Assembly: GCA_038373865.1 (NCBI GenBank)
Contig: JAXGGA010000464.1
Coordinates: 1-64,000, forward strand
Direction: 5' to 3'
DNA: 64,000 nucleotides
From: Uloborus plumipes
Lineage: Eukaryota; Arthropoda; Arachnida; Araneae; Uloboridae
The notes below the pieces were generated by a model. That model worked only from the letters and a program-made list of their open reading frames with translations. It had not been told where the DNA came from and made no database searches. Positions 32,421 through 44,039 of the stretch are shown in pieces. Each line of letters begins with the position of its first letter. Position 1 is the stretch's first letter. Both the position numbers and the translations under genes were made by a program.

Positions 32421-34010
32421 GAGTTTATGACCCCTGATCAAGTGTCTCCCGGCGGTTTTTTGTTCTTATGTATGTACATAAGCTCTGTACCAAATTTCAC
32501 ACTGGTATCCGGAAGGGAAATATTTCGGCTGTTTTTGTCGCTAACTCCACAGACTAAACGGGCCTTCTCGGAATGCTTCTAACAATAGCAGCACCGCTGG
32601 GAGATGTGTGAGAAGTTCTTAGGAGACTAATTTGAGCATGGATAGGTTATCACCGCACCAGGTTTCCCAGTTTATTTTCTTCGGTCGCAATTTGGCAACC
32701 TTTCTAAAAGATTTTGGATACTACATGTAGTCTTCTCGTAAACAATATAATTCTTAAAAATAAAAAAAAATAAACATCAAAATGAACATTTAGCTTTTTT
32801 TCAACATACTAAATGAAATCCTTGGCCTGAAAAACATATAATTTGATATAAAAACCTCTTTTGTGTCAGTTGAATTGCAAAAGCAGTAGCATAGGCCGCC
32901 ATTTTGAAAAAGGCCGCCATCTTGGATTAAAACGGTTTTTGAAACTGCCTCTGGGTCTTAATTTCAATGTATAGCCCTAAACAACATTCCCACTAAGTGG
33001 CATCTTCTTATCACGATTTGCAGTTTTCCAACAGTTAGCTCCCGGGCTATATGTAAAAACAAAAAATACGCCTAACGGATTTTAATGAATTTCACAGACA
33101 CAATTGTTTTGTATTCCGCTTTATAATTTTCTGTCATACACATTTAAATGTAAGTAGATATCTCATTAATGGATACATTTGCAGAAAAATATTCCCTACT
33201 ACAATACTGCATACTTTCTTAGGTAGGACACATAAACCCCTTTCCAAAATAATCTCCTTTAAATATAAATAAATGGGGGTGGCCCACTTACCCCTTCCTA
33301 CGGAGTGAGTGTGTCCCCCACGCCATTTCATAAAGAATACAATGGTTAAAAATATTTAAAGCATTTTTTTCGGAAATAATGCTGAACTTGTGTTCATTAA
33401 TAATGCCCAAGATAAAATAAGTCAAAAAATGTGAGCTGCTTTGCTTTAAAACTTTTGTATAAGGCTTTAAAAATGAAATGTTCTAAAAAGGGGGCCTACT
33501 TACCCTAACCAACCCTATTTTATAAAAATGCACATTATTGAACCTACAACTAATTTTAGAATAACGCTAAAAAGAGTAACTTCTATACAGAAACGAATAT
33601 AAATGTTGGTTAAATTTCAATGCATTTCTAAAATTCCCAACTCAATGCATAAGTTATTAATATTGTTTCTCCCGTCAAACATTTTTTTTTTCGCATCAGA
33701 AAGCTGCGTAGTTAAGAAGTTATTTCAAAAATCACTTCAAACAAAATAGCTCATTACAAATATGAAGGCTGTAAATTTGAAACAAATTCGTTTACTTGTG
33801 AATGTAACATCAGAGAAGATGTAACATCAAAGAACAGCAATGCGTTTTCATCAGCATATTCTTCTTTTGAAGGTATTACTTTGTAATTACATTATTTAAT
33901 TACGTGATGTTCAAAATAGCGAATCTTTGATTCTGAGTAAAAAATCGCTTTAAACATTGAAAAAACAAAATCATATAGTTTCAAGCATTTATTAGGCTTT
34001 AGGTTAAATG

Positions 34011-34645
34011 GTTCGGGTAGATTGGGGAAAGACGCTGTTTTTGATTTTATTTTATACACAATAGGGTATTGATTTTTTTTAAATCCAATTTATACACATA
34101 ATATGTGTGACTTTTGTGATTGGTAAAAAATAGATTTCGCTTTGAAAAACAATTGTTTACCACTGAGAGCCCTTTACACAAAACCCTTTCATTTCGGCAT
34201 CTTCCCCAATGGCAGGAGAAGATGCCGTTAGTGCAATTTCCGTAGGGGGAAGATGCCGTGCACGACTTTTTGCGCCAGCTGCCGTGTACAATGGAATCAC
34301 ATTCTGTCTGACGGTTTAGTGTATTTTCTTGGTCCATGTTTCGAGTAGGATCATTGATTTCTCTATAGAGTGTCGAAAAGCTAGGGCGTCTTCCCTAAAC
34401 GAAAATGTGGCGCCCTTTGCCAAAGGCATTTAAAACTACTTCGGGTACTCAACAAAGAGGTAAATGACAAAACACTGTAAAAGACCCCTTAAAGCTGCGA
34501 TAAATCAAAACCAATTTAGGTGCATTCTCGATGTAAATGCTGATTCATTTAAACTGAGTGACTAGTTCTTTTTGTTGATGCTTGTGGGTGCAAAACATGA
34601 TGCGGCATCTTTCCCAATACGGCGTCTTCCTCCAATCTACTCTAG
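34011..34645. mobile_element. TIR element with GTAGATTGGGGAAAGACGC ends
   Basis: The left end GGTTCGGGTAGATTGGGGAA and right end CGGCGTCTTCCTCCAATCTA mirror each other. The word GGCATCTTCCCC / GGGGAAGATGCCG recurs in both orientations inside (34196, 34240, 34385, 34605). Boundaries are approximate. Non-coding. Confidence 0.65.
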
Positions 34646-34723
34646 ATAGTTTCTCTGACTTTGAATGCAAATCAAAAAAAATCTTGCAATTAGCAGTTAA
34701 ACGTAATTTCATACTGTTAAGCC

Positions 34724-34987
<264 letters not shown>

Positions 34988-34989
34988 TA

Positions 34990-36085
34990 GATTCCCAAAA
35001 ATATTAGGTTTCCAGTGTAATAAAATTATCTGGAGTCTTAGCCTAATTAGGCCAATTCTTGATAACTGTCAGTATTTCAAGTTAATTTTTTCATTCTTAT
35101 TCGAAAGAACACCATAAAAAAAAGTCCTCATTTCGATAGGAAAAAATCTGTTCTTTCTAATGGTGCTAACGAAAAGATCACGGAAGGTGACAAACGTCAG
35201 ATACAGTGAGTTGAAAACAGGCAATTTTTCACTAAAATGATTTTGATTGACACTTTGGACGACAATGTCTTTTACAAAATCAATATTTAAGCTCTGCAGC
35301 TGTAAAACATTAAAACCAAGTATTTGAACAGTAGAACTATGAAATATGAACCTTTGAATTTGTTTGGTTAAAAATTTATAAATCCAGGAAAAAGATTGCC
35401 CACAGCGTTTTTACGTAAGTTAACATGCGTGCTACACAAAATTTAATACGCTCAATCTCACAAAAAATATCGAAGAGTATCAACAGCCAAAATTACTTTA
35501 AACTCCAAAAATATTAGGCCCCCAGTGTGATAAAATTTTCTGAAGTCTTAGCCTAATTATGCCAATTCATAACAGACAGTATTTCAAGCTATTTCTTTCA
35601 TCCTTATTCGAGAGAACACCTTCGAAAAAAAAAAACTCATTTCGATTGGAAAATATCTGTTCTTTCTAATGGTGTAAACGAAAGTATGGTCGAAAGTGAC
35701 AGACCTGAGGTATACTGAGTTGAAAACAGGCGATTTTTCAGTAAAATGATTTTTATAGACACTTTGGACGACAATATCTTTTATAAAATCAATATTTAAG
35801 TTTTGCATCTGCAACCCGTTAAAACAAGTACTTTGACTATAGAACTACAAAGTAGGAAATTTTAAATCGTTTTTTTTTAAATTTATAACAACTTGAAATA
35901 AAGGAAAAAAATTGATCATCGTGTTTTCTCTCAAGTTTAGATGCGTGCTACACAAAATCTAAAAAGCGCAATCTCACAAAAATACTGAAAAGGATTGACA
36001 ACTAAAAGTACTTTAAGTTCCTAAAATATTAGGCATCCAGTGTGATAAAATTTTTTGCAACCTTAACCTAAACATTACTCAGCTG
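34990..36085 (+). repeat. 510-bp tandem duplication, about 2.1 units
   Basis: Unit 1 (34991) and unit 2 (35501) align for their whole length, with landmarks AAAATATTAGG, GTCTTAGCCTAATTA, GACACTTTGGACGACAAT and GCGTGCTACACAAAAT. A third unit begins at about 36016 and ends after 60 bases. The array abuts the microsatellite. No ORF is conserved between units. Confidence 0.9.
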
Positions 36086-36089
36086 ATCT

Positions 36090-36300
36090 TCACGAAGCTG
36101 ATCCGCCATTTTGAACCACATTTTTTGCGGGATCCTAGCTCCTCCAATTTTGGGTTATGGAAGCTAAAAATTTGCACAGGTTAGTTTCATAGGTATTAGT
36201 TTCATACTATACCTCTGTAAAATTTAATCTAAATCGGAGATGGTCGGGTGGGGACCACTAGTCCACTTGACATGGAATGACTCTTTTACAATCAATATTT
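36090..36300 (+). repeat. Dispersed repeat fragment
   Basis: The CGCCATTTTGAACC ... GATGGTCGGGTGGGGACCAC segment is worded like a repeat half seen at 23740-23910 (GTGCCAAATTAAAAGAAAAT, TATGGAATCACTC). Class unknown. Confidence 0.3.
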
Positions 36301-37745
36301 TTTCCTTAATAACTTATCTTTGTACGCATAAAACACTTTAAAAATATTCTAAAACACTTATTAGGAAACATCTATTTCGCAATCCGTTTATACTGCACTT
36401 CAAGCTAATCTTTTGCAATCGACTTGGAAACATACTTCACTTCAGCACAAATCATCGCTAAGAAACTTTTAAATCACAGTTGCTCAAACAGAACGATTTT
36501 CTCATTGCGTCTCAATGTTTCCTTTTCTCTTATATTAAAGCTTTTTCCCCTTTTATTTGTTATCTTTCTATTGCTTTTAAGGATTTTTCGGGAATAAGGA
36601 GCGCATTTTAATGTATTTCCGTTTTTAATCCTTTGTGCTATTTTACCTTACTTTATCAATGTAGTTGGTGAAATTTAAATTTCTTATGACGAAAGAATTG
36701 GCATGAATACTAATATATTTTGATGCACGAAATCAGTTAATTTTTTTTTTTAGTTAAAGCACGCAATATAATCCAGAAACATAAGTTAACATCAATTTAG
36801 TTTAACTTGAAAGAAGATACGGCTGTAATAACAACCTTCGTTTTAATGTACTGTACAAATTGTTTTTTACGCTGTTTGTTAAGTACAAATTGAAACATGT
36901 ATTGAACATTAAGTAAAAAATTGCAATTTATTTATTATATTACAGTTTTAAGTGGTTTTAAGGGAAATAATGCTTTAAATACCTGAATCATTGTGATTCA
37001 ACGCTAAAATCAACACCTTTTTTACACTAATGGATAATACCATAAAAATGTGAGCGGATACTAACATATTCTAAAACGAAGTAAAGAAATATATTATAAA
37101 TAGGTTAAACGCAATAAAAATATGACACACTTTTACAAGTAAGAAAAACTACGTAGATTAAGAAAGTAGCCTCGTATGGCAAATCTTAATTAGCCAATAG
37201 TTTAAGCCTCAATTTAATTGCTAAAAAAGTTTAGGCAATAGACTAAACCTTAAGCTAAATGCAAAAGTAACTGTTATGACATAGTATGTAAATTGTTTCA
37301 CCAGATTATGGCATTTATTATCGCTAGAAACACTAGTAGATATTGTTTCTTTCTCCTGAACTTATCACACTCTCGTCTTTTACAAGTCGTGATTGATCAC
37401 GTGATCATCTTCTTGCGAGGGGGGCATATAAATAGAAATGGGGGGAGACATTTCTTTTCTCCCCCCCCCTTCCTGATTTCTTTTCATGAAAGTCCAAATA
37501 GGTGGAGCATTTTCTTTAACGGAAGGTATTTTTGTCATTTTTATTTGTTTTCGTTTCCTTTAAATTATATCTGAAGGAGTTTGATCTTATAATAATAAAA
37601 TTTTGTCCTCTAATACATACGTTCATTTTGATGTCTGTGGGATAAATTGAATGTATTGCCAAATTATCATCCTTTTAGTAGAGTAATTTTTGACTTCAGT
37701 TTGGCGAGAAAATTCAAAATGTCAGTAAGTCAGGAGATATTTTAA
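36300..37745. other. AT-rich, nothing recognised
   Basis: There are no coding motifs or repeats apart from short homopolymers, including a G/C-rich foldback at 37420-37470. Confidence 0.5.
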
Positions 37746-37893
37746 CAGGGCCCTGCTCCACATCAGCGGAAAACGCGACCAAAATCGAAGGCAGAAACCG
37801 AAAATCCGGGTACTTTTCATAGGAACATTATTTAATCCATTTTACGTTTCCGCTTTATTTTTCTGCTTTACGTCAATGTGAAGCAGGACCCTG
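37746..37893. mobile_element. Small hAT-like MITE, CAGGG ends
   Basis: CAGGGCCCTGCTCCACATCA faces ATGTGAAGCAGGACCCTG, making an inverted repeat of about 24 bases. AAACG..TTTTC words continue the palindrome inward. No 8-bp duplication is obvious, so the family is tentative. Confidence 0.6.
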
Positions 37894-38129
37894 ATAGAAC
37901 TTTATATGACATCACTATCTCATGCATATCCTCCAGACCCACGTATGACGACGCCTAAAACTAAAAACAAGCCAAAAGTGAGCTTTAAACAGGCAAATAT
38001 ATCTACGTACATAACTAGGTATAAATGCATTTGGTACTATGCATCATGGGTACTATTATCCATGACGTAATAGTTTCTGCGTACCTACTCTTTTTGTTCT
38101 GTTTATTTACCCTTGCGTTTCTCGGATTC

Positions 38130-38222
38130 CTGGTTCACTTAACTGTGGTCAGTGAACCATCATCTTTTTGCACTGATGATGGGGCTTCATTTATGATAGC
38201 CCCGAAATAGCTATTTGCTAGT
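38130..38222 (+). ncRNA. Hammerhead-ribozyme-like motif, probable Penelope-like element end
   Basis: A stem GGTTCACT/AGTGAACC (38132-38139 with 38151-38158) precedes a CTGATGA core box (38173-38179). Then come stem II GGGGCT/AGCCCC (38181-38186 with 38198-38203), the GAAA box (38204-38207), and stem III TAGC/GCTA (38208-38211 with 38217-38220). The order CTGANGA-stem-GAAA-stem is the hammerhead core, and such motifs are known from terminal repeats of Penelope-like retroelements. The base after stem III is G where the canonical fold wants U followed by the cleavage-site H, so this copy is probably a decayed, inactive version. No reverse transcriptase was found nearby. Confidence 0.5.
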
Positions 38223-39149
38223 TTTCTAACTCTTTTCAAACATTTTATTTGTACTTTTGGACACATTGTCTTGCATTTTTAACTTCATTAATTGTAAAGT
38301 TTTCGACTGCTTTTCTTACAAAATCAGAAAAATGTTGAATTGTTATTCATTCTTATTCCTAGATTTATTATTAATACCTAGAAATTGTTTCAGTTGTTTT
38401 CTATGGTTTTATCAAAAAAAAAAAAAAAAAAACTTTCAATTTCGCGCAAAATTCCACTAAATAGTCTATTACTGGCTGCTCTCCCTATTTACTGTACGCT
38501 AAATACTGAACTGCTATTGTTATTTCAAACTTACAAATTCATTTTGTTCGAATTGCAAAAATATATGTAATAATAAAAAAGATGAAAACATTATAAAAAA
38601 ATAAGTAAAATCAGTCACAGATAGTTGATCCAAGTTGGGGAAAAGAAAGTTACAGAATAAAATAAATTTGGGCCTAAAACGAGGAAAAATATTTTCTCCG
38701 TAAAGAAGACTTGTCCTGTGTCTGCCATAAATCTGTATTCTTTCTTTTCTTTGATAAGTTTCATTTTGGGACCGAAGTTACACTTTTTATAAATCTTTGC
38801 TCACACACATGTCACCCGTTACATCGCTTTGCTCGTAAAGGTGATTCATTCAATGGGTTTTTTTTTTCTTTTTCTTTTTTTTTTTTTTACGGAGAAAACT
38901 TTTTTCGAAACAACTTTAAAAACAATTTCCACGAAAGGAGCCAAAGCTGGAAAAGTGTTTGTTCTGAATGAAATTAGCTTTTAAGTTATATGTTTCTAAT
39001 GGAAGGTCAATCCTCCGTTCTGGATTTAAAATTATTGATACTAATACTTAAAATAGTATGGAGATCTATACATGAATCGATATAAATAACGTTATCTCAA
39101 GATCATTTTGAAGAAAATTTATAAGTTATACAAGTCGTTGAGGACAATT

Positions 39150-39500
39150 ATGTATAGGGGAAGGTGTTGTACCTTGGGCCACTTATTTTCGGAGTTGTTT
39201 CTTGATACGAGTTTAACTTGTATATTCAATATTTTTTATAGGGAAAGAGCACTCATACATTTAGCTTCTTAATCATATATTTTCTTTAAAGAAAATATTT
39301 AAAATAAAGTGGTAAAATGTTATAGTAAGAAAATGGAAAATGGCTCAAGGGTACACCATGAAACCGTTGCCTCACCACATTTTTTGAACTTTTTTTTATG
39401 CAATAGAGAAAATTTCATCTCAACCACGAGGTTTCAAATATTTTTATGAACTTAGTTTATAGGCAGTGGTGGAAGAATGGTCCACTTGCACAAACAGATC
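39150..39500. repeat. Probable decayed TIR element (GGGGAAGGTGTTG end)
   Basis: TATAGGGGAAGGTGTTGTAC and CTTGGGCCACTTATTTTCGG resemble the ends of the pogo-type elements. AATGGCTCAAGGGTACACC inverts part of it at about 39340. No second clean terminus was found. Confidence 0.35.
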
Positions 39501-41790
39501 ATGAGATATGTTTCCCTATGAGAGAAATTTAATGTTTTTTCGTAGGTTGCTGCTTAGAAACAGCTACAAGCTTTAAAAATAAATAAATAAATACATGAAA
39601 GGGGAGTGCGGTGCGTGATAAACAAAAGAATAACTACAGCTTTGTTATTTTAGCCAATAATGTACCAGAAGCACATACTTTCAACTAAAAAACACTTCTG
39701 ATGCTATGTCGCATATTTAATTCAGATAAATTTATTTAATTTCAGTTAAAATTGGGCATTGCACATAAGGCGGTACATGGGTTTTATTTAATGCAACACG
39801 TTCGTAAAAGTAGTAAAGTAAGACTACTGTATTTTTTTACTTTCTTGCTATCATTTTTATTTTTATTTTTGTAAAAGAACGTTAGAAACATCAGACAGAT
39901 AATTTAAACATAGTTTTCTTACAGTCAAAATTTCGTTGAGAACTCACTTTTAAAGCTTATAAAGTACTTCACAAATTCCTCAAAATTCTGATTTTGATGA
40001 AAAGTTACGGGGATTTAAGATAGATGTGGATAATATATGGTAAACAATAAATTGTATGATATATTTTTATGATATCATTCTTTGATCATTAAGAGAAATT
40101 TGCATAGTGTATAATTTGTTTGTTTCATAATTTTCTTACAATTGGTTATTTAACTTATAAAAATACTAGATATATGTGTTATATACATAGCTTTAAGTAC
40201 GGTTTGATAAATTGAAAAAAAAAAATCATTGAAGTATGAAATGCTAATTCAAACTAATATTGCCTAAAACTATTTTTCACAGAACCATGAGCACCAAAAA
40301 TGTGCTTCTTATCCTAGTTTTTATGTAGCTCTTTTATAATATGTTTTAGCAACTATACACATGTTTTTGAGTAATTTTGAATTTTGTTGTCGCATGCTTT
40401 TCTCTACACGACGCTTTACTTTCAATAACCAATTTTTCTATTCCGAGCAGATCTAGCTTTTATTTTTTTGGCATTTTATGTTGTTCCTGCATTAATGCAT
40501 AATATTAAATTCGTATCTTATTCGTGATCTACTGATTTTTTATATTTTTTTGTTCAACTAAGTTCAGAACTTTTAACTAAAATATATTCCATTAAATAAA
40601 CTAACATTTTGTTTCTTTTTTTATGTCATTATAATCTTGATATAATGATAGAAAGGTAATATATTTCCTAATAAAAAGTTTATCAGTTCCATACTTCTTA
40701 TCTAATACGCTTTGTTTACACATAATGTATAAGTTTATAATTAGAATGAAAAGCTTGTAAGCAACAAAGGCCTTTTTAATGTTCACCAAAACAAAACAAA
40801 GGAAGTTAACTTGACACTAGCCTTTCATAAAAGTGTAAAAAAAATAATTTTATCACTTTTACATAGCTTGTTTAATCTAATAGAACATGTAGTCGTAACA
40901 TGCATTTTGCTTTTTGAGTATTTGATCAAAATTTAGGCTATTATACATCATAAAGTTTGAGTTTATTCACTTTGAGAAAAACGTAGCAAGTTGATAGTTA
41001 CGCTTTATACCAGTGTTTTGGAGCAGATCACAAAGGTATGACCTATTTACAGTAAAATCCTATTAAATTCTTTGAGATAAATTAGTTTAGTAAAACTGCA
41101 GAAGTCGTTGCTAAGTCTAAAAAGAAAGAGGTTTGTATTGCGCTATTGTTCAAATAATATCAAGTAATGAAAGTTTTATTAACATTCTAGTTTTATTGCC
41201 GAGTTGAAAATATTTCAAATTGTGAATAGTATAGTTTTAATAAAACTTTTTTGTTTTCACTTGAAATTTTGATTAACAGAAGTAGTCTTTCTTTATAATG
41301 CAAAGATTTATTATTCACAATATTGCTATTGCTTTCGCATACTTAATTTCCCTTTCAAATTAGATTAACGCTGCAAAATAACCTTTTTTTCTTTACATAT
41401 GACGCTAATTTACAATCATTCATGAGTTTTAGCCACTAAAGCACGGTACTTCTTTTTTTGTCTCTGACGATCAAATAATTGTTTTTTATTTTTCAACATT
41501 TAATAATAAATTTCAAAGACAAATGATGTTTGGAGATATTTGAAACGTCTAATTTACTGATTTTGGGTCATTTTTCCTGCAGGGGAACTTGTATTTAAAT
41601 TTGTTTTAGGTTCTTATTTTGCAATAAGCTTGTGTAATATGTTTTGATTTTATTTATTAATCTAAAATTTGGAATTTGCTTAAAAAGTGATTTTTAAATT
41701 TTTTTTAAAAAGTTTTGAGTCTAAACGTAATTTTGTTCAGAAAAACTAATTAAAGGTATAAAAAAGAAACTTTTAAAAGAGTAGTATATA
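39500..41790. other. AT-rich, nothing recognised
   Basis: 2.3 kb without a repeat family, motif-bearing frame or RNA gene that I can identify. Confidence 0.5.
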
Positions 41791-41849
41791 CAGCGCAGTT
41801 TGACGGAAGTTTCAAAACTTTCTTGCGGCTGGTTCTCAGTAAAGAATTA

Positions 41850-42340
41850 TCCAGCCTTTTGTACATGGTGAGATTCTGACTGGTGTGCAGGTTTTACATC
41901 GTCTGTTGATACTGAATGCCTGTCAATGAGATGGTGAGACATTGCTCCCCATTCCTCTAGTAGTGCCAATTTCAGTTCCAAAACCGTTACTGGCTACAAA
42001 TAAATTGCTGTAAAGCGTCTCCCTAGAAAGTTTCATATGGACTCGATGTGATTTAGATAAGGAGACCTTAGCTATAATTCAACTTCGCAGAGATGGCCTA
42101 TGACTCCTCCTTTTTTCAGGATTGTCCATTTTTTGGAAGGGGTGATACGCAGATGAAAATTGAGAAATGGGATTCACAATTGATGGGGGAATTTGAATAG
42201 GTAGAAATTCTACCTATTTTAAGGAATGGACTCGTTTTTTCATTTGATTGACACCGGCCATCTCGTCGCGGTTGAATTATACCACTCCATGTTTTCTATC
42301 TGCACTTTTCAACAGCTCTTCGACAAAAAATCATGGAACT
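41850..42340 (-). pseudogene. Tc1/mariner transposase C-terminal relic, split by a MITE
   Basis: The minus strand reads WLAKSPYLNHIES (the WPxxSPDLNPIE block holding the last catalytic residue), then after a stop NFLGRRFTA, PVTVLELKLALLEEWGAMSH and HLID. This order is typical of Tc1-like transposases. A FVEELLKSA piece lies upstream, beyond the inserted MITE (42075-42279). Several stops are present and the N-terminal half was not recognised. Confidence 0.65.
42075..42279. mobile_element. MITE (TAATTCAAC ends) inserted in the Tc1 relic
   Basis: TAATTCAACTTCGCAGAGAT and the facing ATCTCGTCGCGGTTGAATTA form inverted ends, with GGCC following on each side. TA duplications lie at 42073-42074 and 42280-42281. 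Excising the element rejoins the Tc1 block W-LAKSP, confirming a nested insertion. Confidence 0.8.
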
Positions 42341-42639
42341 ATAAAGGGTTTTATCCGTCCAAAATAGTAATTTGAAGATCCGTATCACCTCTAAAACGAT
42401 GGACACAAGTAAGAAGAACCTCGTTATAACAGCGGGTCAAGGGCACCAAATTATGCGACTATATCAAAGGAAGGTCCTATCACAAGCTATGCAATTTTTG
42501 TTATTTGAATATAAAGAACATAATCTGACCAAGGAATTGCGTTTGACAGGTGAAAGACGTATGAAAGATGAAGGAAGAGAAGTATCTTGTTTGAGAACAC
42601 ATATTAATGTGAAAATGACCTTCGAATAATCCATGCATA

Positions 42640-43780
42640 TTTTGCCCTGAAAAAAAAGATAAATGTTTTATTGACTCTTATTACGTACTTGATTATTTAA
42701 TGAATTTAGAAATTGTTACAGATGTTTCAGGTCAAATTTCAGACTGCTTTAATAGCTGAATAAATGTTTGTAAATTAAAATCTAGCAAGTATAATTATTT
42801 TAAATTTTCTTGTCTTCCCGGTTATTGTTACAAATACATGATTTATATGCTTAAAGTAATTATTTTTAAAAACTAGAGGTGACATTTTTATAGTGGTGAT
42901 ATTTTTATAGTGGTTTAAGTTTTGCTTCAGATCAGATTTGTTTTTAAGTCCAAGAGTTTTTAAACATAATGGATGAAAAAAAAAAGAAAAAAAAACACAT
43001 CTGTAACTAATTATTTTACTGAAATCTTTCCCGTCTAAATTTAAAAAAAATATTCATTTCACTTTTTAAATAGTGATTAGAAAAAAAAAACCTGCAGGAG
43101 ATTATCGTTTCAATATACGAGACACAATAGATGTTTTTGTATAGAATCATAAAATTGCTATTTTTTACGTAATGTGATTAAAAATTTTATAATCGAAAAC
43201 GTTTTAATTGCTTTTATTTCCCTTAGTAAGCTGTTTCTGCACTATTATGTCGTTTATATATTTAAAAAAACCATTCAAAATATGTTAATTAAAATTGTTA
43301 ATAAGAATTTTCTTAAATACAATATATACAGAGTTTGAGATAATACATTAAATAGTTTTTTTTATAGGATCATAATTTTGCTTTCTGCACATTTTTGCTT
43401 CAAAATTAAAAAATAAACAAATAAATCGCGTGTTAAATTTATATTTGAAACAATTTGAACATTTAGTTGAAGATAACTGCTGGCAGAATATAACTAGAAT
43501 ATGACTGTATTGGGATATTTTAGTTGATGCATGGAAAATATACTCCTTTGACCCTTTATGTCCCGACGAGACTCAGAATTCCCGCTTTATATGAATTTAG
43601 TATTATGAATCTTAAATGGCTGTAATTCTGCTGAATCTTTTTATTACCACTCCTTGTAACTTACTGAGTGGCCGACAGATGGTACCGACGATCGGAAACA
43701 GTTTTCTTAGGAGCCCTAAAGCGTAGGGAGCCTTAGACCCCCAAAATATTTTTAAAAAAGAAAAGAAAATCTAGGTATAT
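42640..43780. other. AT-rich, nothing recognised
   Basis: Homopolymer-rich sequence with no supported feature. Confidence 0.5.
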
Positions 43781-43789
43781 ATATTCAAA

Positions 43790-44035
43790 GAGTTACCGCC
43801 CATAAGCCAGGGCTAAGGCAGAACTGAAGCAAATGCACCCACAGCTCGCGGACGCTCGCTGGTAAGATAAATTCACTTTATCTACCAGTTTGTTGGCAAT
43901 CTTAGCTACCATAAGAGGATCTTCGCCTCCAGTTCGATCATTGGCTATTCCTAACCGAGGAGTCCACAATAAGGACGAAACTGCAGTCTTATGATGCTAT
44001 GATCGAGCTGTGGGTGCGTTTGCCTCGATATATAT
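43790..44035. repeat. GC-richer dispersed repeat with CAAATGCACCCACAGCTC inverted ends
   Basis: CAAATGCACCCACAGCTC (43830) is mirrored by GAGCTGTGGGTGCGTTTG (44004) with one mismatch. The interior (CTACCATAAGAGGATCTTCG, GACGAAACTGCAGTCTTATG) is far less AT-rich than the flanks, which marks an insertion. No ORF or polymerase III boxes are convincing. Class unknown. Confidence 0.5.
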
Positions 44036-44039
44036 GTTT

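Larger units (their letters stand above)
29657..33049. mobile_element. 3.39 kb foldback element with internal tandem repeats
   Basis: The ends TAGTCCGGGAGCTAACTG and CAGTTAGCTCCCGGGCTA are inverted repeats that extend as about 0.76 kb arms (29657-30430 against 32285-33049). Shared landmarks are AATCGTGATAAGAAGATG, AGACCCAGAGGCA and AACAATAGCAGCACCGCTGG. Between the arms lie direct 172-bp repeats, a long array on the left and a shorter inverted one on the right, meeting at a unique loop near 31880-31930. TAT stands on both sides (29654-29656, 33050-33052) and occurs once at the homologous site of the intact host copy (near 14170), so TAT is the likely target duplication. No ORF was recognised, so it must be mobilised in trans. 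The superfamily is unknown. Confidence 0.9.
28776..33515. mobile_element. Pogo-type element with GGGTAAGTGGGCC termini, copy interrupted by a foldback element
   Basis: The left end GGGTTGGTTCGGGTAAGTGG and right end CTTACCCTAACCAACCC are inverted repeats, with TA at 28774-28775 and 33516-33517. Removing the insert at 29657-33049 and one target copy leaves about 1.34 kb, close to the 1.32 kb of the uninterrupted copy at 13302-14621, with which it aligns throughout. It retains the same transposase tail relic (29270-29557). Confidence 0.88.

Noticed and set aside
34047..34337. 96-codon minus-strand frame
   Set aside because: It is made from the repeated GGCATCTTCCCC words of a TIR element.
42372..42629. 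85-codon plus-strand frame next to the Tc1 relic
   Set aside because: No domain was recognised and it lies antisense to the expected transposase orientation.
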